NCBI RefSeq assembly: GCF_002754195.1
Contig: NZ_PEEU01000001.1
Coordinates: 2,790,001 to 2,854,000, forward strand
Direction of reading: 5' to 3'
Length of the DNA: 64,000 bases
DNA from: Flavobacterium sp. 9
GTDB lineage: Bacteria; Bacteroidota; Bacteroidia; Flavobacteriales; Flavobacteriaceae
Below are positions 29,201 through 35,528 of this stretch, piece by piece. Below the pieces are notes generated by a model. The model did no database searches and was not told the origin of the DNA. It saw only the letters and a list, made by a program, of their open reading frames with translations. The translations under genes and the position numbers were made by a program. Position 1 is the first letter of the stretch. Every line of letters begins with the position of its first letter.

Positions 29201-29295
29201 AAATACAAAACCTTCAATCGAGCATTCAGGTTTTATTGGTAAAAGTTACTTTAGAAAATGACTTTACATTAACCGAAAAAATAATATTTCAATAG
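26221..29295 (+). CDS. T9SS-secreted protein with DUF11-like domain and shared C-terminal module (1024 aa)
   Basis: A hydrophobic signal segment spans about residues 12-30, ending near KMSSQ. Residues about 30-290 are an unrecognised domain that looks beta-rich. About 300-400 is a DUF11-type conserved repeat (NYTFEVTNTGEVPVTDIKV), common in large surface proteins. The C-terminal module starts near 480 and ends in a T9SS type-C-like tail (LGTGDFEN to EKIIFQ). The stretch from EKNRVWLNL to LGTGDFEN is almost identical to the protein at 13178-20602. The last 80 residues instead resemble the neighbour at 21803-26050, so the C-terminus looks mosaic. The function is unknown; surface exposure is predicted. 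Confidence 0.87.
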   Translation: MPHKTLLPNHTFFIPKIVLFFLLISFKMSSQTKITTIYTDWNGYWKSNALTAAGNRPDTENNLLAFEWNNKTYSTGVNDNILNGKSITYSSQKFRALKIQTLGLDPASMYFLQGSKIDGDDAITKLIPPLAGTTATGAELASRLTDGVNGLTLGTGIANIKAGSAEFKVGTNNLNLNGLDDKIPDLIVTQVAEPGGNADTFKFVDKDNNVVGHALSTNFGSMSAIGTYSLDLFRADNAARAFTPAATRDIRMLAIETSEFGITAANAASVDRFVVTFSGSSDCAFIAFNTNSLKIAELTLVTKGTLTSCGKAGDKINYTFEVTNTGEVPVTDIKVTDALTGIAISGNPIASLAVGTKTTLTGVYTITAADVTAGKIINTGKVTGVDPSLNTVEFNNTPATTFLLTPPTISSFTNTTCTTLGTITLTDLLASGTWTVERSPGAVKTTSSGTSIILTGIPAGKYTYKVYNSCFMSPSSAEVTITNQSSTTWDGTTWSTGDPNATKSAIFAGPFTITADIEACSCTINSGVNIIVPAGRTLNIKNALNVVSGGSLTFQNNSSLLQTNGVTNTNTGNIIYQRNTEPIRRYDFTYWSTPITNAAQPYKLKDLSPGTLLDKYQSYNSTGSSWNIHLNGLKDMEPAVGYAVRAPQTFSITAPAVYPAVFTGTPNNGNYTVPIYGAKWSLIGNPYPSAIDAEKFIKINHDASPSVDVGSLYFWTHNSPPSSTPSAGGSYDYTSNDYAVFNLSGSTGTGPTPPPSGKIAACQSFFMLASAPGIVKFTNDMRISGSNNEFYKTTKANELEKNRVWLNLTSNQGAFKQVLVGYIEGATNDWDVNYDAATNNGNTFIDFYSINQADKLIIQGRALPFADTDRVPLGYKTTVAGDFIISIDHADGFFNNQAVYLEDKTTGKVTDLKAGNYTFTTAIGTFTDRFTIAYTKKTLGTGDFENTENDVLVSVKEKTIKVTSTQENIKEVAIYDITGKLLYNKKKVDSAELQIQNLQSSIQVLLVKVTLENDFTLTEKIIFQ

Positions 29296-29331
29296 TAACT
29301 TAACCAAATAACATTAAGCATCTTCTAAAAT

Positions 29332-29370
29332 AAAAAATCCATTCTGTTTTGCGCAGAATGGATTTTTTTA
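29332..29370. terminator. Bidirectional hairpin terminator between convergent genes
   Basis: Perfect 11-bp arms AATCCATTCTG (29336-29346) and CAGAATGGATT (29354-29364). An A run sits to the left and a T run to the right, so it can serve the surface-protein gene on plus and the ketosynthase gene on minus. Member of the hairpin family shared by the surface-protein genes. Confidence 0.88.
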
Positions 29371-29418
29371 TTCATCTAAATGATATTATTGTATATCTCT
29401 TAAATTATAGATTATAGA

Positions 29419-30591
29419 TTATCGTTTTTCGATTAAGATACTAACTGCATTTCCTCCAAATCCAACAGCATTTATTAGTACTTTCTTAATTGGTTTTCCG
29501 GATTGGTTTTGTTTTTCTCCAAATGGAACTCCAATAAAAGTGTCGTTTTGCATCATTAAAAGAGCAAGTTCTAAACTCAATATTCCCGAAGCGCCAAAAG
29601 TGTGTCCAATCTTCCATTTATTAGTAGTCAATAAAGGCAATTGAGATCCGAAGACTTTTTCGATAGCACGCAATTCCGTTAAATCACCTTTTATTGTTCC
29701 CGGAGCATGCATTACAATCACATCAATATCTTCTAAATTTTCATCCTTCAAAGCCATTTTCATTGATTTCTGAAAACAATCTGCTTCCGCAGAAATCGAA
29801 ATATTATGTTCCAAAATCTCTGTCGCATATCCCACACCGGTTACGTAAGCGATTGCATTCTCTTTTTCACCAGCTTCCAGACAACAAACTGCAGCGCCTT
29901 CACCCAGAATCATAGTATTTTGAGTTTTCTCAAAATCAAAAGCCAGATTCGGCCAGTCTTCTTCTGTTTGATTAATACGTGAATATATTTTTAAAGCACG
30001 CATTTGCGCAATCGTAAAATCTGTTAAAGGAGCTTCACTTCCACCAACCAAAAATTTATCGGCCATTCCGGATTTCAACCATGCAAATCCATTTAATAAA
30101 GCGTGAAGTGCCGTTGAACAAGTAATAGAATGAGAAATTTCAGGACCAACACTTTGTAAATCGTGGGCAATCCATGACGAAATATTTCCTAATGTTGTTG
30201 TTGGCGATGCCAAAGTCTGTGCTTTTCCGGTATCGATATATTCTTTATAATGTTTCTCGAATAAATCTGTAGCTCCACGCGAAGAACCGATGTTGATTCC
30301 AAAAACATCATTTGATTTCCATCCTGCCTGTTCGACTGCTTTACGAGAAGCTGCCAAAGCAAACAAAACAGAATCATCTAAGAATTTATATTTAGGATCT
30401 GATTCTCTAATTTCAGCAACAATTTGTTTCGACTCAGCATCAAGCGCCGCAACCGATGTGTCTTGTTGATCTAAAAACTGTTTAGAAAAACAATGTTTAT
30501 TGTCGAGATATTTTCCCCAAACTTCCTCAGCATTATTTCCCAAAGGAGAAATAGACGAAAAAGCTGTTATGGATATTTTTTGTGTATTCAC
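29419..30591 (-). CDS. FabF-like beta-ketoacyl synthase next to bioA
   Basis: 390 residues with a KAS II-type fold. The active-site Cys is at 158 (SITCSTALH). The two catalytic His are at 295 (MHAPGT) and 330 (KWKIGHTFGASG), and the conserved Lys is at 325. All catalytic positions are present, so it should be an active condensing enzyme. It is shorter than housekeeping FabF (about 413). It lies 122 bp downstream of bioA on the same strand and ends a bioD-bioA-KAS order. A role in making the pimeloyl precursor of biotin, or another dedicated acyl chain, is inferred from position only. A general fatty-acid role is the alternative. Confidence 0.85.
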   Translation of the reverse strand: MNTQKISITAFSSISPLGNNAEEVWGKYLDNKHCFSKQFLDQQDTSVAALDAESKQIVAEIRESDPKYKFLDDSVLFALAASRKAVEQAGWKSNDVFGINIGSSRGATDLFEKHYKEYIDTGKAQTLASPTTTLGNISSWIAHDLQSVGPEISHSITCSTALHALLNGFAWLKSGMADKFLVGGSEAPLTDFTIAQMRALKIYSRINQTEEDWPNLAFDFEKTQNTMILGEGAAVCCLEAGEKENAIAYVTGVGYATEILEHNISISAEADCFQKSMKMALKDENLEDIDVIVMHAPGTIKGDLTELRAIEKVFGSQLPLLTTNKWKIGHTFGASGILSLELALLMMQNDTFIGVPFGEKQNQSGKPIKKVLINAVGFGGNAVSILIEKR

Positions 30592-30625
30592 TTTAATTTA
30601 TTTAATCGCAAAGTTCGCATTATTA

Positions 30626-30705
30626 AACCATATAAGTAATATAAGTTCATGTAATAAATAGCAAAAACAAACTTGCTTAACTGGACTTATATTACTTATA
30701 TGGTT
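30626..30705. repeat. 24-bp inverted repeat between bioA and the ketosynthase gene
   Basis: Arms 30626-30649 (AACCATATAAGTAATATAAG...) and 30682-30705 pair with one mismatch around a 32-bp loop. No T run follows on the minus strand, so it is not a classical terminator for bioA. It could be an RNA processing or attenuation hairpin, or a dispersed palindromic repeat. Confidence 0.8.
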
Positions 30706-30713
30706 AAAAAAAA

Positions 30714-31985
30714 TCACACCATTTCTATTGCCTCTTCAATAGTTTTATATACTTTTTGAAGTTGTTCGTCTGTCATTATATATGGAGGCAAGATGTAAAC
30801 AATATTTCCAACCGGCCTCAAAACAATACCATTTTCAATAAAGAAATTATAGAGTTTTGTTCGCATCGATCCATAATAACTTTCATCTGAATCTGATTTA
30901 ATTTCAACTGCAAAAATAACTCCAAGAGTTCTGGCGGTAATTACTTTTGAATGCTTTTCAATTTTCTTCTGAAAGTTCAAATGACTTGCGTTGATTCTTT
31001 GAATATTGGCTTGCATTTCCTCTGTTTGCAACAAATCGATACTTGCCAGCGCTGCCGCACAACCAGTAGGATTTGCTGTAAAAGTATGTCCGTGAAATAA
31101 TGCTTTATTAATATCATCATCATAAAAAGCATCAAAAACCTCTTGCGTAAATGTCGTAATTGCCATCGGGATAGTTCCTCCGGTTAACGCTTTAGACAAG
31201 CAAATCATATCCGGAACTTCCGAAACATAATCCATTGCGAAGGTTTTTCCTGTTTTACCAAAACCTGTCATCACTTCATCGGCAATAGTTAAGACTTTGT
31301 TTTGGCTACAAATCTGAATTAATTTTGCCAAGGCTTCCGGTTCGTACATTACCATTCCCGCTGCACCTTGTACCAAAGGTTCAAAAATAAATCCGGCGCA
31401 ATTATGATTTTGAATCACATTTCTTAAAGCGTCAAAACTCTCTTGCTCCTGCCCTTTGATCGGTACCGGAATTCTAACCACATCAATAAACATTCCTTGA
31501 AAAGCTTGTGTATAAAATGAAATTCCGCTTGCTGCCATTGCCGCAAAAGTATCTCCATGAAAAGCATTTTCGAAAGCAATAATTGTAGTTCGTTTTTCGC
31601 CTTTGTTAAAGAAATATTGCAAAGCTACTTTAATCGCTACTTCAACTGCAGTTGAACCATTATCCGAAAAGAATATCTTTTGCTGATTTTTCGGCAAGAT
31701 TTCGATAAGTTTTTCAGCCACATTTATTGCCGGTTCATGTGTAAAACCGCCAAACAAAACGTGCTCTAAAGTCGTTAATTGTTTATAAATCGCATCTGCA
31801 ATAATTTTATTACTATGCCCAAACGGATTTACCCACCAAGAAGCTATTGCGTCAATATATTCTTTATTGTTTTCGTCCCAAAGCAATGCACCTTCACCTC
31901 TGGAAATTGCGATTGGAGTTTGCGACGTTTTGTGTTGTGTATAAGGATGCCAAAGGTATTGGCTGTCTTTTTCTGTTAATGTCAT
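30714..31985 (-). CDS. bioA: Adenosylmethionine-8-amino-7-oxononanoate aminotransferase
   Basis: 423 residues from the ATG at 31985 (MTLTEKDSQYLWHPYTQ), close to the usual BioA length of about 430. An upstream in-frame ATG at 32045 would add 20 residues that do not resemble the family. BioA is a PLP enzyme that converts KAPA to DAPA with SAM as amino donor. Visible motifs are WHPYTQ at the N-terminus, SWWVNPFGH, DEVMTGFGKTG, the PLP-binding Lys in LSKALTGG (about 264), and HGHTFTANP. It lies 100 bp downstream of bioD on the same strand, so co-transcription is likely. Confidence 0.95.
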   Translation of the reverse strand: MTLTEKDSQYLWHPYTQHKTSQTPIAISRGEGALLWDENNKEYIDAIASWWVNPFGHSNKIIADAIYKQLTTLEHVLFGGFTHEPAINVAEKLIEILPKNQQKIFFSDNGSTAVEVAIKVALQYFFNKGEKRTTIIAFENAFHGDTFAAMAASGISFYTQAFQGMFIDVVRIPVPIKGQEQESFDALRNVIQNHNCAGFIFEPLVQGAAGMVMYEPEALAKLIQICSQNKVLTIADEVMTGFGKTGKTFAMDYVSEVPDMICLSKALTGGTIPMAITTFTQEVFDAFYDDDINKALFHGHTFTANPTGCAAALASIDLLQTEEMQANIQRINASHLNFQKKIEKHSKVITARTLGVIFAVEIKSDSDESYYGSMRTKLYNFFIENGIVLRPVGNIVYILPPYIMTDEQLQKVYKTIEEAIEMV

Positions 31986-32085
31986 GTTGTTTAGAATATG
32001 GATATTAGAGAATAGAAAAGAGACTAAACACTCCAGTTTTAACAAAGATAAGAAAGTCTATTTTCTTTATTCTGTATTCTTTTCT

Positions 32086-32703
32086 CTATAAATTAAGTAA
32101 GTTGTCTCGAAATAATTCCGCATATTCGCGAATTACATTTTGATCAAAATAGGGTTCTTCGTCAATTCTTCCAATGGATTTTATACCTGTTTTATTCAGA
32201 ATCAAACTTTCTGTAGATTTGTTTTCGCTTCCGCTAAAGATAATCCCTGCAACTTCAAAACCACGATTCCGAATCGCTTCAATCGTTAATAAAGTATGAT
32301 TAATACTTCCTAAATAATGTCTCGAAACAACAATTACTTTATAATCGGGTTTAATTAAATCTACAATTGTATCCGTTTCATTTAGCGGAACAAAAATTCC
32401 TCCCGCGCCTTCGATTACTAAATGATTCTCCGTTTCCGGTTCTTTTATTTCCTTTAAATCAATTGTGATTCCATCAATTTCTGCAGCCAAATGCGGACTT
32501 GCAGGCGTATTTAACTTATAGGAGTTTTCGAAAATTTTAGATTTGAGATTGGAGATTTTAGATTTGATTTTGTGACTATCTGAATTGTCTAAATCTCCTG
32601 CCTGGATGGGTTTCCAATAATCAGCTTCTAAAGACTCAACAATAATTGAGGAAGCTATGGTTTTACCAACATCCGTTGAAATTCCTGTTACGAATATTTT
32701 CAT
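32086..32703 (-). CDS. bioD: Dethiobiotin synthetase
   Basis: 205 residues. BioD closes the ureido ring of dethiobiotin from DAPA, CO2 and ATP. A P-loop is at residues 7-15 (GISTDVGKT). The carbamate/DAPA-binding KPIQAG motif is near 31, and EGAGGIFVPL is near 100. The 205-residue length fits the short BioD class. It is first in the bioD-bioA-KAS order on the minus strand. A possible operator or leader hairpin lies just upstream at 32715-32749. Confidence 0.95.
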   Translation of the reverse strand: MKIFVTGISTDVGKTIASSIIVESLEADYWKPIQAGDLDNSDSHKIKSKISNLKSKIFENSYKLNTPASPHLAAEIDGITIDLKEIKEPETENHLVIEGAGGIFVPLNETDTIVDLIKPDYKVIVVSRHYLGSINHTLLTIEAIRNRGFEVAGIIFSGSENKSTESLILNKTGIKSIGRIDEEPYFDQNVIREYAELFRDNLLNL

Positions 32704-32714
32704 AATGATATGGA

Positions 32715-32749
32715 CCGCAGATAAAACTGATTGAACGGGTTTACTGCGG
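32715..32749 (-). promoter_or_regulatory. Inverted repeat in the bioD leader
   Basis: Arms CCGCAGATAAAAC (32715-32727) and GTTTACTGCGG (32739-32749) pair apart from a two-base bulge. They lie just upstream of the bioD ATG. A TATTTTTG box on the minus strand (32839-32832) lies farther upstream. The GTAAAC half resembles BirA-type biotin operators only loosely. A dispersed intergenic repeat is the alternative. Confidence 0.4.
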
Positions 32750-32852
32750 ATTTGTTTTTTTCTATTTGCAAAAACTCAACAAGATAATCGGTGTAAATCG
32801 GTTCGATCCTTCATATCCGTGAGCCATGATGCAAAAATACCAATAAACAATA

Positions 32853-32873
32853 AACCCATCATTACGATGGGTT
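32853..32873 (-). terminator. Hairpin after the ECF sigma operon
   Basis: Arms AACCCATC (32853-32860) and GATGGGTT (32866-32873) form an 8-bp perfect stem just past the membrane-protein stop at 32883. The T run is weak. Confidence 0.55.
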
Positions 32874-32882
32874 CTGTTTTTT

Positions 32883-33497
32883 CTATTCTTCTTTTAATTC
32901 GTCTATAACTTTCTTGATTTCTTTGGCAAACTTTCCATAAAACTTATGTACCCACCATTCTAGAGAAATTCCCATAAAAAGCATCGTAAAAACTACAATC
33001 GAAAATAAGGCTCCTAATTGATAGTTTGTAAAATCATTTGACAGAAAACCCGGAGCTTCCGAAAATTTTAAATACAGAAAGCCTATTAAATAAAGGATTA
33101 AAAAAGGCGTCAAAGCAAATCCAAAGGTTTTGTAAAGCTCCATATTCAATCTTATATCAAAGTACGTTTCGTATAAATTGTCTTTTGTTTTTAAGGTTAT
33201 TGAACTCAATCTCTTATAAAAGAAATAAAATTTTGCCAAATAATAAATGCAAACCGCCACAAAAAGACTGAAAAGCAAGTAATACAGAGTTGTCATTTTT
33301 GGAGGAAAATCATAAAAAGTTGGAATAAACCCGATGAAGATGATTGACAAAACCTGATAAATAAATTCCTTTTTAAGATTTTTTCTAATCTTATCTAATG
33401 GCGTATTCGCTTCTTGTATTTTCTCTAAATTGTCTGGAAGAATAACATTATTAGTTTCTTCATTATTCCATGCGTTTTGTATATCGTTAAAATCCAT
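32883..33497 (-). CDS. Membrane protein co-encoded with ECF sigma factor, possible anti-sigma factor
   Basis: 204 residues, family not recognised. A soluble N-terminus of about 45 residues begins MDFNDIQNAWNNEE. Four hydrophobic segments follow (about 47-62, 68-95, 122-148, 163-190), then a charged C-terminal tail (AKEIKKVIDELKEE). Its start overlaps the end of the sigma-factor gene by 11 bp, implying translational coupling. A sigma/membrane-partner pair suggests an anti-sigma role, but no zinc-binding anti-sigma motif is visible, so this is inference from context. Confidence 0.8.
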   Translation of the reverse strand: MDFNDIQNAWNNEETNNVILPDNLEKIQEANTPLDKIRKNLKKEFIYQVLSIIFIGFIPTFYDFPPKMTTLYYLLFSLFVAVCIYYLAKFYFFYKRLSSITLKTKDNLYETYFDIRLNMELYKTFGFALTPFLILYLIGFLYLKFSEAPGFLSNDFTNYQLGALFSIVVFTMLFMGISLEWWVHKFYGKFAKEIKKVIDELKEE

Positions 33498-33990
33498 ATC
33501 CTTGATTTTTAATAATTTCTTTTAGTTTTTCTTTTGCTCTGTTTAATTTCACTCTGGCATTTCCTTCAGAAATCCCAAGATTATCTCCTATTTCTTTATG
33601 TGAGAAACCTTCGAGTTGATAAAAAATGATCGCTTTATCTATTTTTTCCAGTTTTTGAACGGCTTTATAAAAGTGATCAATCTGACTTTCTTTTATATGC
33701 GAGTCACCTTCGTCTTCCTTAATGTTTTCTGAAGCGATTTCGTATTTATCCACCTTTCGTTTTTCTTTTCTAAGAAAAACAATTGCGGTATTTACTGCAA
33801 CGCGATACATCCAGGTCGAAAACTGACTTTCATTTCTAAAAGAGTCATACGATTTCCAAAGTTGACAAACAATTTCCTGAAACAAATCTTGTTGATCATC
33901 ATGATTATCCATATACATCTTAGAAACTTTATACAAGATTCCTTTGTGCTTTTCGATCCGATTTAAAAATTCTTGCTCTTTTTCTTTCAA
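33487..33990 (-). CDS. ECF-type RNA polymerase sigma factor
   Basis: 167 residues with the two sigma-70 domains of ECF factors. Region 2 is at about 15-80 (DLFQEIVCQLWKSYDSF and STWMYRVAVNTAI). Region 4 is at about 108-160 (IIFYQLEGFSHKEIGDNLGIS helix-turn-helix, then VKLNRAKEKLK). It starts 7 bp after the TraB/GumN stop and overlaps the membrane-protein gene, so the three likely form one operon. The trigger and regulon cannot be read from the sequence. Confidence 0.93.
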   Translation of the reverse strand: MKEKEQEFLNRIEKHKGILYKVSKMYMDNHDDQQDLFQEIVCQLWKSYDSFRNESQFSTWMYRVAVNTAIVFLRKEKRKVDKYEIASENIKEDEGDSHIKESQIDHFYKAVQKLEKIDKAIIFYQLEGFSHKEIGDNLGISEGNARVKLNRAKEKLKEIIKNQGYGF

Positions 33991-33997
33991 AACAATA

Positions 33998-34861
33998 CTA
34001 TTTCATTATTGGTTTTACTGTATATCCTGCTTTTTTCAATAAATTAATTAATCCTAAATCACCCGCCAAATGCGCAGATCCAACCGCCACAAATAAACTT
34101 TCTTTTTTCATCATTTCTGGTAAAGCTTTTACCCAATTTAAATTTCTTTCATAAAGCATATATTTTTTTGCTTTATCATTCATTACATTTTCAGTAGTTG
34201 TAACTTTATATAATTCTTCTAAATTTTCCTGTTTATAAGCTACTACCATTTCTTTGGTTAATTCTGTATCTGATTCTTCAAGCATTGCGATCATTTCTGA
34301 ATCTGAATAAGCATCATTCAGCGATTTAAATTGAGATTTCACCGTTTCTAATCCGGCAATTTCCATATTTTTAGCCTTAGTTTTTTCGATAAAATCCATT
34401 TCATAGAATTTCAAATCATTACAGCCAAAAGTCTTCATCGATATCAAACTCATCACCGTCACTAAACTAAAAGCATCTACTTGCTGAATAGTCATTCCGG
34501 CTGATTTTTTCAATATCGCATCTAATTTCGACAATTGTTCCGGACTCAATCTTTTGCTTAATGGCTCTTTTCCCATCGCCAATTGCTGCATTTCTGCCAT
34601 TTCTTTTGGATCATTAAAATTAATTTCCAAAACCAATTTCTCAGATGCATCAAATGCTTTTTTTGTTTTATCCGAAAGGGAATAATCTCCTGAACAAATC
34701 ATATGAATCGTTCCGTACAAATAAGTTGGTTTTGACAATCCGTTTCCTGAGACTTCCCATAAAAGAGAGTTTTCAAGTTTTGGAGATTTTGTCTGTGCGT
34801 TTGCTGTTCCGCTAAAAATAAGTATAAATAATAATACTACTGATTTGAATACATTTTTCAT
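33998..34861 (-). CDS. TraB/GumN family exported protein
   Basis: 287 residues with a signal peptide of about 22 residues (SGTANA|Q). The N-terminal motif YLYGTIHM and the C-terminal motif VGSAHLAG are the two His-containing GxxH-type signatures of the TraB/GumN (PrgY-like) family. These proteins are proposed metal-dependent peptidases or peptide-binding proteins. It leads a tight operon with an ECF sigma factor and a membrane protein, which would fit an envelope-sensing unit (inference). Confidence 0.88.
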   Translation of the reverse strand: MKNVFKSVVLLFILIFSGTANAQTKSPKLENSLLWEVSGNGLSKPTYLYGTIHMICSGDYSLSDKTKKAFDASEKLVLEINFNDPKEMAEMQQLAMGKEPLSKRLSPEQLSKLDAILKKSAGMTIQQVDAFSLVTVMSLISMKTFGCNDLKFYEMDFIEKTKAKNMEIAGLETVKSQFKSLNDAYSDSEMIAMLEESDTELTKEMVVAYKQENLEELYKVTTTENVMNDKAKKYMLYERNLNWVKALPEMMKKESLFVAVGSAHLAGDLGLINLLKKAGYTVKPIMK

Positions 34862-35040
34862 TTTGTCGATTGATCTAAGTTGATGATTGAAACTCTTTAT
34901 GGTTTCCGATTTTGATTACGACTCGTAAGTAATGCAATCGTCAAAACGTTACAAAAAATTTGAAAGTTTTTTAAAGAAGTCAGAAAACAAAGGCATTGAG
35001 AGCCCTGTTTTTTTTAAGTAGAGATGTAATTAAACCAAAA

Positions 35041-35105
35041 TGTCACCCTGAGCGGAGTCGAAGGCTTGCAAATTGGAATGGGCTTCGACTTCGCTCAGCC
35101 TGACA
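35041..35105. repeat. Dispersed-type inverted repeat (TGTCACCCTGAGC...)
   Basis: Arms 35041-35064 and 35083-35105 are near-perfect inverse copies (core GAGCGGAGTCGAAGG against CTTCGACTTCGCTC). The loop is 18 bp. It lies just past the stop of the DUF2007-like gene at 35118. I recall similar palindromes scattered between genes in Flavobacteriaceae genomes. It may also end transcription. Confidence 0.75.
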
Positions 35106-35117
35106 ATCGTATTAAAA

Positions 35118-35525
35118 CTAGTTAAATTCAAATTTACATTTATTGCATTTGTACCTATGTCTTGAATAAAAAGGCATCAAAACAAAAAGTAATGAAAAAA
35201 CAAAAGCCAAAAGTGTCTTTAAATCTTTTATTGAAGTAACCATTTCTATCTCCTCTGCACCACAATTTGGGCATTTAAGCAGCCTATTATTTTCATCAAA
35301 AGAAAACGGACTAACCTCAGATAAAACTAAATTTGCTTTCTCGAAATCCTCACTTTTAACAAAAAGTTTAACTCCTCCAACAGCATTACTCCAAATAGGA
35401 TTTGAATCCACTGTATTATTATCGCGCAAGTAAACTTCAATTCCTTCAGATTCTAATTTTCCACTAAAAATTTGTGCTTCCGATGAATATTGGAAACTTC
35501 TAACTAATTTAAAATTTTCTTGCAT
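35118..35525 (-). CDS. DUF2007-like protein with membrane-split zinc ribbon
   Basis: 135 residues. The N-terminal 70 residues (FQYSSEAQIFSGKLESEGIEVYL and GGVKLFVKSEDFEKA) match the DUF2007 'putative signal transducing protein' type. A CPNCGAEE pair near 85 and a C-terminal CNKCKFEF pair flank a hydrophobic segment (LLAFVFSLLFVLMPFY). A zinc ribbon would therefore have to form across or around a membrane segment. It starts 3 bp after the bioF stop, so it is probably co-transcribed. Its function is unknown. Confidence 0.8.
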   Translation of the reverse strand: MQENFKLVRSFQYSSEAQIFSGKLESEGIEVYLRDNNTVDSNPIWSNAVGGVKLFVKSEDFEKANLVLSEVSPFSFDENNRLLKCPNCGAEEIEMVTSIKDLKTLLAFVFSLLFVLMPFYSRHRYKCNKCKFEFN

Positions 35526-35528
35526 GAT

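Noticed and set aside
31986..32045. Longer bioA start at 32045
   Set aside because: The 20 extra residues are unlike BioA. The ATG at 31985 gives the conserved WHPYTQ N-terminus and normal length.
33038..33271. Plus-strand ORF opposite the membrane protein
   Set aside because: Antisense shadow of a well-supported gene; low-complexity sequence and no neighbours in that direction.
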